A DNA stretch of 64,000 nt, taken from Bizionia argentinensis JUB59. GTDB taxonomy: Bacteria; Bacteroidota; Bacteroidia; Flavobacteriales; Flavobacteriaceae. The stretch spans positions 62,001 to 126,000 of the forward strand of contig NZ_AFXZ01000012.1 in assembly GCF_000224335.1 (NCBI RefSeq), given 5' to 3'. A program made the translations under genes and the position numbers. The notes under the pieces are model-generated. The model ran no database searches and had not been told where the DNA came from. It saw only the letters and a program-made list of their open reading frames with translations. Shown piece by piece: positions 54,844 to 61,749 of the stretch. Numbering within the stretch: position 1 is the first letter of the stretch; the number at the start of each line of letters is the position of its first letter.

Positions 54844-56322
54844 GTGGGAACCATAGCAGAAAACAAAGAGATTCCTGCCTTCGCAGGAATTAAAAACTAT
54901 ATAAACGGAAAATTCATGCCTCCCATTGCTAATGGGTGGTTGGACAATTACGACCCTTCTTGTGGCGAAGTCTATGGACAAATTCCGAATTCATCAAAAG
55001 AAGATGTTGAGAATGCCTATATAGCAGCAAAATCAGCTTTTCCTACTTGGTCGAAAACAACTTTAGATGAACGTAGTCGCATTATGCTCAAAGTTTCGGA
55101 GTTAATTGAGCAGAATCTCGATGTACTAGCCGAAGCAGAAAGCAAGGACAATGGCAAACCAATTAGTTTAGCAAAAGCGATAGATATTCCGAGAGCTGCG
55201 AGTAATTTTCGTTTTTTCGGAAATGCCATTACACAATTTGCGAGTGAAAGTCATGAGAGTGTTGGTTTGGATGCTATTAATTACACATTGCGTCAACCAA
55301 TTGGTGTGGTGGGTTGTATTTCACCTTGGAATTTACCACTATATTTATTTACTTGGAAAATTGCTCCCGCAATCGCCGCAGGAAACTGCGTGGTTGCCAA
55401 ACCAAGTGAAGTGACACCAATGACAGCTTATCTATTAGGTGAAATTTGTAACGAAGCAGGATTACCAAAAGGCGTGTTAAATATTGTTCATGGTTTAGGC
55501 GGATCAACAGGTCAAGCTATTATTGAACATCCCGATATTAAAGCTATATCTTTTACAGGTGGAACAGCAACTGGCGCTCATATTGCGAGAATTGCAGCTC
55601 CAATGTTTAAAAAATTATCTTTAGAATTAGGTGGCAAAAACCCCAACATAATTTTCGCGGATTGCGATTATGAAGATATGCTAAATACCACAGTCAAATC
55701 ATCTTTCGCCAATCAAGGTCAGATTTGTTTGTGTGGGAGTCGCATTTTTATAGAAGCATCTATTTACGAGAAATTCAAAGCTGATTTCGTTGAAAGAATA
55801 AAAGCTTTAAAAGTCGGACATCCGTCAGAAAGCACGACGAATATTGGCGCTTTGGTTTCAAAACCTCATTTGGAAAAAGTGCTGGAGTATATCCAGATTG
55901 CCAAAGATGAAAATGGAACTATTTTATGCGGCGGCAATAAAGTGACTGTTTCAGGCTATGAAAATGGTTATTATTTAGAACCAACCGTTATTGAAGTTCA
56001 AACAGATGATTGCCGCGTAAACCAAGAAGAAATTTTTGGACCTGTTGTAACGATAATGCCATTTCATAAAGAAGATGAAGTCCTGCAAATGGCTAACAAA
56101 GTCAAATATGGTTTATCTGCTACCTTGTGGACAAATGATTTAAAACGCACCATGCGGATGAGTAACCAATTACAAGCCGGTATTGTCTGGGTTAACACTT
56201 GGTTGATGCGCGATTTACGCACACCTTTTGGTGGTGTAAAAGCCTCTGGTGTTGGTCGGGAAGGCGGCTTTGAAGCCTTGCGCTTTTTTACTGAAGCGAA
56301 GAATGTGTGTATAAAATATTAA
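54844..56322 (+). CDS. Aldehyde dehydrogenase, probable 2-aminomuconate-semialdehyde dehydrogenase
   Basis: A 492-residue NAD-dependent aldehyde dehydrogenase. The catalytic Glu is in LSLELGGKNPNIIF (~residue 261) and the Cys in ANQGQICLCGSRI (~residue 295), with the PWNLPLYLFTWKIAPA substrate/cofactor segment before them. Its place between the RidA gene and the upstream decarboxylation step fits 2-aminomuconic-6-semialdehyde oxidation. Translation starts at GTG (54844). Residues ~9-16 (EIPAFAGI) come from an inserted 20-bp palindrome, which probably replaced the ancestral start before IKNYINGKF. Confidence 0.9.
   Translation: MGTIAENKEIPAFAGIKNYINGKFMPPIANGWLDNYDPSCGEVYGQIPNSSKEDVENAYIAAKSAFPTWSKTTLDERSRIMLKVSELIEQNLDVLAEAESKDNGKPISLAKAIDIPRAASNFRFFGNAITQFASESHESVGLDAINYTLRQPIGVVGCISPWNLPLYLFTWKIAPAIAAGNCVVAKPSEVTPMTAYLLGEICNEAGLPKGVLNIVHGLGGSTGQAIIEHPDIKAISFTGGTATGAHIARIAAPMFKKLSLELGGKNPNIIFADCDYEDMLNTTVKSSFANQGQICLCGSRIFIEASIYEKFKADFVERIKALKVGHPSESTTNIGALVSKPHLEKVLEYIQIAKDENGTILCGGNKVTVSGYENGYYLEPTVIEVQTDDCRVNQEEIFGPVVTIMPFHKEDEVLQMANKVKYGLSATLWTNDLKRTMRMSNQLQAGIVWVNTWLMRDLRTPFGGVKASGVGREGGFEALRFFTEAKNVCIKY
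54871..54890. repeat. 20-bp palindromic repeat inside the aldehyde dehydrogenase gene
   Basis: ATTCCTGCCTTCGCAGGAAT encodes residues ~10-16 of the protein. Confidence 0.85.
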
Positions 56323-56325
56323 CTT

Positions 56326-56345
56326 ATTCCTGCGCAGGCAGGAAT
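56326..56345. repeat. 20-bp palindromic repeat
   Basis: ATTCCTGCGCAGGCAGGAAT, opposite orientation, directly after the aldehyde dehydrogenase stop. Confidence 0.8.
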
Positions 56346-56431
56346 CTTATAAATTGAAATAAAAAATATTAATTTAACGTCATTTTGCACTCCTGTCTGC
56401 AATAAACAGGTTTCAAAATTACAGTAAAAAG

Positions 56432-56451
56432 ATTACTGCGTTCGCAGGAAT
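56432..56451. repeat. 20-bp palindromic repeat before the SDR gene
   Basis: ATTACTGCGTTCGCAGGAAT ends 7 bp before the SDR start codon, so it overlaps the ribosome binding region. Confidence 0.8.
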
Positions 56452-56458
56452 AAAAAAC

Positions 56459-57241
56459 ATGAATTTAAACTTAAACAACAAAAACGCATTAGTTTGCGGA
56501 AGTACAGGAGGAATAGGAAAAGCAACTGCTATGGCGTTGGCATCAGAAGGTGTTAATGTGACTTTAGTTGCTAGAAATGAAGATAAACTCAAAATGGTTT
56601 TAGCCAAGCTACCCTCGGAAGGAAAGCATAGTTATATTGTTGCGGACTTCTCGAACCCTTTAGAATTAAAACAAAAAGTATCCGATTTTATTTCTAAAAA
56701 TCACGGTTTTCATATTCTGGTAAATAACACGGGTGGACCAGCTGGTGGACCTGTTTTTATGGCGGATTTGGATGAATTTCAAAAAGCATTTACCCAGCAT
56801 TTAAAATGCAATCATGTATTAGCACAAACGGTTGTTCCGTTTATGAAGGAAACTGGTTACGGTAGAATCATTAATGTTATTTCTACCTCAGTTAAGCAAC
56901 CTTTGGACGGATTAGGCGTGAGTAATACTATTCGCGGTGCCGTTGCCAATTGGAGTAAAACATTGTCCAACGAATTAGGGTCTTTTGGAATCACGGTTAA
57001 TAATGTGTTGCCTGGCGCGACAGGAACAGATCGGTTAGCGGAAATAATTAAAAACAAATCGGCTAAATCGGGAAGTACTGAAGAAGAAGCTGCAAACGCT
57101 ATGAAACAAGCGGTTCCTGCCAAACGTTTTGCCAAACCAGAAGAATTAGCGGATGCTATAACTTTTTTAGCCAGTGAACGTGCTGGTTATATTAACGGCA
57201 TTAACCTTCCTGTTGACGGTGGGCGTACTAAAAGCTTATAA
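56459..57241 (+). CDS. Short-chain dehydrogenase lacking the Tyr-Lys pair
   Basis: A 260-residue Rossmann protein with the cofactor motif CGSTGGIGKATAMALASEG (residues ~13-31) and NNTGGPAGG. At the catalytic position the canonical Y-x3-K is replaced by S-x3-R (SNTIRGAVANWSKTLSNEL, counted from the conserved C-terminal helix). The Ser of the triad region is VISTSV. It may therefore bind NAD(P) without the usual reduction chemistry. Its place in the kynurenine cluster suggests a role with a ring-derived intermediate. Confidence 0.85.
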   Translation: MNLNLNNKNALVCGSTGGIGKATAMALASEGVNVTLVARNEDKLKMVLAKLPSEGKHSYIVADFSNPLELKQKVSDFISKNHGFHILVNNTGGPAGGPVFMADLDEFQKAFTQHLKCNHVLAQTVVPFMKETGYGRIINVISTSVKQPLDGLGVSNTIRGAVANWSKTLSNELGSFGITVNNVLPGATGTDRLAEIIKNKSAKSGSTEEEAANAMKQAVPAKRFAKPEELADAITFLASERAGYINGINLPVDGGRTKSL

Positions 57242-57248
57242 GATACGT

Positions 57249-57701
57249 ATGAAAACCGCTTATATTACTTGTCTATTTCTAATGTTGTCTGCAATTGGGC
57301 ATGCCCAATATGTTATAGAAAATTATTCGAATGCAGAAATTGATCAGTTACCAGCTGTTGAAGAGATTGCTAATTGGATTCAATTCAACAGCAGTAATAA
57401 TGTGATACCATTGTTGGAAAACCCTAATACGATAGACCGCGTTTACCTGAACACCGAATCGGCATTTTTATCATTAAAGTATGACAGAAATAAAGTGGAT
57501 TCTAAAACGCACCATTATATTGATGATGACCGAAATATTGTTTGGTACGAACGCGATTTTTATAAAAAATCGAAATCCAAATTAAAACCACGCTATCAAA
57601 TTTACTTTACGGTGGAATTCGTTAATAATTCTTATAAGATAATTGACCTTAAAATTGGCAAGAAGAAAAAAATAAATACCGGTGATTATAGCAAAAATTG
57701 A
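57249..57701 (+). CDS. Small secreted protein of unknown function
   Basis: I start this 150-residue protein at ATG 57249, which gives a clean signal peptide (CLFLMLSAIGHAQY) 7 bp after the SDR stop. The earlier in-frame start at 57174 lies inside the SDR gene. The mature part is basic at the C-terminus (KIGKKKKINTGDYSKN) and has no motif I know. Position suggests co-transcription with the SDR gene. Confidence 0.65.
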   Translation: MKTAYITCLFLMLSAIGHAQYVIENYSNAEIDQLPAVEEIANWIQFNSSNNVIPLLENPNTIDRVYLNTESAFLSLKYDRNKVDSKTHHYIDDDRNIVWYERDFYKKSKSKLKPRYQIYFTVEFVNNSYKIIDLKIGKKKKINTGDYSKN

Positions 57702-57902
57702 TTTCAAATGAAAATAATAACCATTATTACTCTCATTTGAAACCTTACGTTTTCACAAATTATCAGTAAAGAGTTCACCAATTCTATTGGGTCTGATGAA
57801 GGTAAAGAAATCGAAAAACGAAAAAATTAAAAATCTTTATAAAAATAGACCTCACAGGTTTTCAAAACCTGTGAGGTCTTTGTATATTTATAACAATATT
57901 CC
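57702..57902. other. Gene-free stretch with a palindromic terminator-like repeat
   Basis: It holds the perfect palindrome at 57847-57879 (AGACCTCACAGGTTTT and AAAACCTGTGAGGTCT with one central base), a form common in Bacteroidetes intergenic regions. No frame is visible otherwise. Confidence 0.5.
57847..57879. terminator. 33-bp perfect palindrome
   Basis: The two 16-bp arms are exact complements with a single C between, followed by TTTG. It could terminate transcription or be a dispersed repeat. Confidence 0.65.
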
Positions 57903-58004
57903 GCGTTAAGGATTGAGCAATTGATGGAGCTCTCCCGATTTTTCATCGGGAAGCGACTTGCGAAAGCCTGACGTTACATAGCTAAAGCGACGTAACGGGA
58001 CGCC
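57903..58004 (+). promoter_or_regulatory. GC-rich structured element ahead of the dioxygenase gene
   Basis: GCGT (57903-57906) can pair with ACGC (58000-58003), enclosing TCCCGAT..ATCGGGA (57933-57951) and CGTTAC..GTAACG (57972-57997). The region is clearly richer in G+C than its surroundings and ends 17 bp before the ATG at 58021. It could be a structured RNA leader or a mobile repeat. Confidence 0.45.
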
Positions 58005-58020
58005 AAAAAAAAAATATGCT

Positions 58021-58554
58021 ATGAGTCAGTTAGTTTCGCCTTTAAATTTCAAGGCCTGGATTGAGGAAAACAGACATTTATTAAAGCCACCCGTTGGTAA
58101 TAAAGTGGTCTGGAAAGACGGGGAATTTATTGTTATGGTTGTTGGAGGACCAAATAACCGAAAGGATTATCATTACAACGAAACACCCGAATTTTTCTAT
58201 CAAGTTGAGGGAGATATGATTCTGAAAATAATTGATGACGGCGTACCAAAAGACGTACATATAAAAGAAGGTGATATTTATTTATTACCATCAAAAGTGC
58301 CACATTCTCCACAAAGAAAAGCGAATACTGTTGGACTCGTAATAGAGTACAAACGACCGGAAGGTGTGCGTGATGCGCTATTGTGGTTTTGCGAAAACTG
58401 TACAACCAAACTATACGAAGAGGATTTTACCGTTGAAAATATTGAAACTGATATGCCTGTAATTTTCGATAAATATTACAGTGATTCAGAAAAACGTCAA
58501 TGCCCAAATTGTGGTGAAACAATGGAGCCGCCAAAAAAGGTTCAGATTGAATAA
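58021..58554 (+). CDS. 3-hydroxyanthranilate 3,4-dioxygenase
   Basis: A 177-residue Fe(II) cupin enzyme that opens the ring of 3-hydroxyanthranilate to 2-amino-3-carboxymuconate-6-semialdehyde. Metal ligands are in GGPNNRKDYHYNETPEFFYQ (H, E) and PSKVPHSPQR (H). The C-terminal rubredoxin-like metal site has CENC (residues ~121-124) and CPNC (~161-164), as in bacterial members. It links kynureninase output to the decarboxylase encoded next. Confidence 0.95.
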   Translation: MSQLVSPLNFKAWIEENRHLLKPPVGNKVVWKDGEFIVMVVGGPNNRKDYHYNETPEFFYQVEGDMILKIIDDGVPKDVHIKEGDIYLLPSKVPHSPQRKANTVGLVIEYKRPEGVRDALLWFCENCTTKLYEEDFTVENIETDMPVIFDKYYSDSEKRQCPNCGETMEPPKKVQIE

Positions 58555-58620
58555 AAAGTCCATTATCCATCTGACATATCCCTTTCGGGAAACATAAAAA
58601 AATAAATTAAAACTATTGAG

Positions 58621-59736
58621 ATGCTTTGCCTGCACTCATCCTCACATATGAAAGAACATCGTAAATTAAGAATAAACGGTCATTCACATTTACTTCCTTA
58701 TCCGGAAGAAATTCCACAATTCATGAAGGATAAAGAGATCTTTTGGGTGGATAAAGATCGGAAATATATGCTTCAAAAAGATTGGAACAGACCCATTACA
58801 GACTCAAGTTTCTTTTTGGATGAAAAGTTGGCTTGGATGGAGCGTTTTAAAATTGATCATGCGGTAGTTTTAAACTTATCTCAATTATACGGAAATGGTT
58901 TGCGTGTGGAAGAAATGCGACAAGCGCTGCGTTTTCAAAATGATTTTAATGCCAAAGTACAACGAGAAAACCCGAGTAAATTTACCTGTGGTTTTGTTGT
59001 ACATCCTGGTTTTATGGAAGGCGCTTGTTGGGAAATAGAACGCTGTGTTAACGAACTAGGTATGCAATTACTTTGCTTACCAACCCATTATATGGATACT
59101 ATTGGTACATGGCGTTGTATATTTGATGAAGAAAATGAGCCTTTATTTGCGTTGGCGAATAAATATAATTTAGCAGTGGAAATTCACCCTTATGATGGTG
59201 AAAAGTTTATAAAATTAGAAAACACCTCTTGGCGTTTTCACTTGATATGGATGTTGGCACAATGTGCTGATGCCTATCACTTTTTAACTTTAAACGGTTA
59301 TCAAGATAAATATCCCAATATGCGAACCTGTTTTGCTCATGGGGGACAATTAGCACAAATTAATCTGGGCAGACGTATTCAAGGTTTTGATGGTAGACCG
59401 GATTTATTTGAAGGGAAAAGTCACCCAAGAAAAGCAGTAGGCCATAAAAACATATTTTTCGATACGTTAGTTCATGATACTGGCGGTTTGCAGTTATTGA
59501 TAAAAAACCAAGGATCCAAACAAGTACTAATGGGACTTGATGACCCTTATCCACTGGGAGAAATGGAAAGTGCGCAACAATCGTCCTACCCAGGGAAGAT
59601 TTTGGATTTAGCTATGGAACAAAAAATCATTAATGAAACTGAACGCGATGCCATTTGGGAAGATAATGTGATTCAATGGTTATGTGGTGATGATGAAGCC
59701 GCTAAAAAGAAATTAGTGAATCGGATTTTAGGATAA
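58621..59736 (+). CDS. Amidohydrolase, probable 2-amino-3-carboxymuconate-6-semialdehyde decarboxylase
   Basis: A 371-residue TIM-barrel metal-dependent hydrolase. The first metal motif is NGHSHLLPYPEE (H-x-H), a further His is in EIHPYDG, and FAHGG and LMGLDDPYPLGE close the site. In kynurenine clusters this family decarboxylates the ring-opened semialdehyde. The ATG at 58621 has an A-rich ribosome site. An ATG at 58648 would give the N-terminus MKEHRKLRINGHSH, closer to what I expect from relatives, so the first nine residues are uncertain. Confidence 0.88.
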   Translation: MLCLHSSSHMKEHRKLRINGHSHLLPYPEEIPQFMKDKEIFWVDKDRKYMLQKDWNRPITDSSFFLDEKLAWMERFKIDHAVVLNLSQLYGNGLRVEEMRQALRFQNDFNAKVQRENPSKFTCGFVVHPGFMEGACWEIERCVNELGMQLLCLPTHYMDTIGTWRCIFDEENEPLFALANKYNLAVEIHPYDGEKFIKLENTSWRFHLIWMLAQCADAYHFLTLNGYQDKYPNMRTCFAHGGQLAQINLGRRIQGFDGRPDLFEGKSHPRKAVGHKNIFFDTLVHDTGGLQLLIKNQGSKQVLMGLDDPYPLGEMESAQQSSYPGKILDLAMEQKIINETERDAIWEDNVIQWLCGDDEAAKKKLVNRILG

Positions 59737-59877
59737 GTATATCGTAGAATTACATATCTACTAATAAGTAAACATTTAGAAAAACCTTCTAGTTTTAGGT
59801 TTAATGAAAATAGGTTTCGACTTCCTGCCTATCGGCATACACGACGATCCACCTGACAACAAACAACTCACAAAAAA

Positions 59878-60522
59878 ATGCATTTTCTTTCAGAAGATTT
59901 AGATACTTATGTTGTAAACCATTCGGAAAACGAACCAGAATTACTACAGCAATTAACACGCGAGACTTACCAAAAAATATTACAACCACGTATGTTAAGT
60001 GGTCATTATCAAGGTCGTGTTTTAAGTATGATTTCCAAATTGGTAAACCCAAAAAACATTTTGGAGATTGGGACGTACACGGGTTATTCTGCTTTATGTT
60101 TAGCAGAAGGCATGCAAAAAAGCGGCGAAATGCATACCATAGATATTAATGAGGAGCTTGTTGATTTTCAAAGATTGTATTTTGATAAATCAGATTTCGG
60201 AAAACAAATTCATCAGCATTTAGGAAATGCTTTGGATATTATTCCAACACTTAATAAAACATTCGATTTAGTTTTCATTGATGCGGATAAGGAAAATTAC
60301 GTAAAGTACTTTGAGCTTATTATAGAGCGTTTAAATCCCGGCGGCGTAATTATATCTGATAATGTACTCTGGAGCGGTAAAGTGCTCGATACAACCTTTA
60401 AAAAGGACGATACCTCAACACCAGCACTTATAGCTTACAATAAATTATTAAAAGAAGATCCACGCGTGGAAACTGTGCTTTTGCCGATTAGGGATGGTTT
60501 GACTATTAGCAGGAAGGTTTAA
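59878..60522 (+). CDS. O-methyltransferase (family 3 type)
   Basis: The 214-residue SAM-dependent enzyme resembles catechol/caffeoyl-CoA-type methyltransferases: LEIGTYTGYSALCLAEGM (SAM motif I, ~residue 62-79), VFIDADKENYVKYFE with metal-binding Asp residues, and IISDNVLWSGKV. These enzymes use a divalent metal and methylate a vicinal diol or similar hydroxyl. A role on an aromatic intermediate of the cluster is possible, but not shown. A palindromic repeat begins right after the stop. Confidence 0.88.
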   Translation: MHFLSEDLDTYVVNHSENEPELLQQLTRETYQKILQPRMLSGHYQGRVLSMISKLVNPKNILEIGTYTGYSALCLAEGMQKSGEMHTIDINEELVDFQRLYFDKSDFGKQIHQHLGNALDIIPTLNKTFDLVFIDADKENYVKYFELIIERLNPGGVIISDNVLWSGKVLDTTFKKDDTSTPALIAYNKLLKEDPRVETVLLPIRDGLTISRKV

Positions 60523-60542
60523 ATTCCTGCGAAGGCAGGAAT
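60523..60542. repeat. 20-bp palindromic repeat
   Basis: ATTCCTGCGAAGGCAGGAAT, the inverse of the copies at 54871 and 61351, directly after the O-methyltransferase stop. Confidence 0.85.
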
Positions 60543-60603
60543 CTCGTTATTAAAATATCAAACTATTTTATATCATGCGTCGATGAATAATTAAATTAAA
60601 CAT

Positions 60604-61122
60604 ATGCACTATTTTGAGGAATTAGTATCAAGCGGAACTTTATTTACTTTGGATGCATTAGAAGAAATGAATTTAAAATCAATAGAAGAACTCCAAAGAA
60701 GTGGTTCAACTATTGCAGTTAGAAGTACTCAAATGATTCAATTACAAAAAACTATTTTATCTATTGGAATGTTTTCCATGTTCGATTCAGTATTGCAAGA
60801 ACGATTATCATGTAATAATGGGTTTGATGCGGCGAAAAAATTACTTCTTCAAATGGAAAAAGTTGAATTACATAATCGTTTCAATGATTTTATATGTGCA
60901 ATAAATGTCCTTAAACATGGACATGGTAGAAGTTATAATAAGTTATTGTCTAAAGTCGAACAACTACCCTATAAACTAAAATTACCAGAAGAGAATTTGT
61001 TTGATGAAGGCGATGTTTCAGAAATTTCCACTTTAATAGAAGTCGATGATAAATTCGTCATAAACTGTAGCGAATTAATTGAATTGGTATCAAAAGAAAT
61101 TAGAAATAAAACACTTTATTAA
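60604..61122 (+). CDS. Unrecognised 172-residue protein
   Basis: I do not recognise this protein. It is soluble, largely alpha-helical by appearance, with a conserved-looking central stretch RFNDFICAINVLKHGHGRSYNKLL (residues ~98-121) that is rich in His and Arg, and an acidic C-terminal part ending in a helix (SELIELVSKEIRNKTL). There is no signal peptide. It lies between two palindromic repeat copies, with 81 bp before it and ~250 bp of empty sequence after it. An HEPN-like fold is conceivable, but no R-x4-6-H motif is clear. Confidence 0.6.
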   Translation: MHYFEELVSSGTLFTLDALEEMNLKSIEELQRSGSTIAVRSTQMIQLQKTILSIGMFSMFDSVLQERLSCNNGFDAAKKLLLQMEKVELHNRFNDFICAINVLKHGHGRSYNKLLSKVEQLPYKLKLPEENLFDEGDVSEISTLIEVDDKFVINCSELIELVSKEIRNKTLY

Positions 61123-61350
61123 TATTTGTAGACTAGTTTTTTAAAATACTAAAAGATTAAGAAATTTAACCTGAACAAAACTCATATATTAAAACACAGT
61201 AAATTGTATATGAGTCAATTGAAGGTTCCTTACCGATATTATTCACTGAAATAGAACCACCAGAATAGAATCCAAAAAAACTCAACAAAGCAAGCTTTTC
61301 AAGAAATTATTTGTCCTAAAACTTTATAAAAATAGCAATTAAAAAATGAG

Positions 61351-61370
61351 ATTCCTGCCTTCGCAGGAAT
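61351..61370. repeat. 20-bp palindromic repeat beside tatA
   Basis: ATTCCTGCCTTCGCAGGAAT ends exactly where the complement of the tatA stop codon begins, so it forms a hairpin at the 3' end of that transcript. Confidence 0.85.
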
Positions 61371-61658
61371 TTATAACTTACGTCGTACAGAACCCGTAAA
61401 ATCCTCTAATTCGTCTTTTACTTTCTTCAGTTCGTCTTGAACATCTTTAGAGACACTCGTATCAATACCATTCTTTTCAGCACTTTTAGTGATTTCAGAT
61501 TTGATATCGTTGGAAGCGTCTTTCATCATACGCATACCTTTTCCTAATCCGCGGGCAATTTCCGGGATTTTATCGGCTCCAAAGACCATGACTACTATAA
61601 ATAGTATAAACATGATTTCGGTTGTACCGATGAATAAATAAATTACTTGCTGTATCAC
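61371..61658 (-). CDS. tatA: Twin-arginine translocase subunit TatA/E
   Basis: TatA forms the pore-like part of the pathway exporting folded proteins. The 95-residue product has an N-terminal helix (TTEIMFILFIVVMVFGADKIPEIARGLGKGMR) with the conserved FG hinge and an amphipathic helix after it, then an acidic/basic tail. The start is GTG at 61658, only 4 bp after a TATATTTG element. A palindromic repeat directly follows the stop. Confidence 0.93.
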   Translation of the reverse strand: MIQQVIYLFIGTTEIMFILFIVVMVFGADKIPEIARGLGKGMRMMKDASNDIKSEITKSAEKNGIDTSVSKDVQDELKKVKDELEDFTGSVRRKL

Positions 61659-61662
61659 GATG

Positions 61663-61670
61663 CAAATATA
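61663..61670 (-). promoter_or_regulatory. -7 promoter element very close to the tatA start
   Basis: The complement reads TATATTTG. Only 4 bp separate it from the GTG, so the transcript would begin at or near the start codon. Confidence 0.55.
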
Positions 61671-61690
61671 GTAAGTAGAATGATACGAAT

Positions 61691-61722
61691 AAAAAAAGCC
61701 GACTGATAAAAGTCGGCTTTTA
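61691..61722 (-). terminator. Terminator of the M1 peptidase gene
   Basis: AAAAGCCGACT and AGTCGGCTTTT pair perfectly around a 6-nt loop. On the minus strand it is followed by a T-run. Confidence 0.8.
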
Positions 61723-61749
61723 ATAAATATTTTTGAAATTTAGTCTTTT

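Noticed and set aside
57174-57248. Upstream extension of the small secreted protein
   Set aside because: It would start inside the SDR gene and hide the clean signal peptide that begins at 57249.
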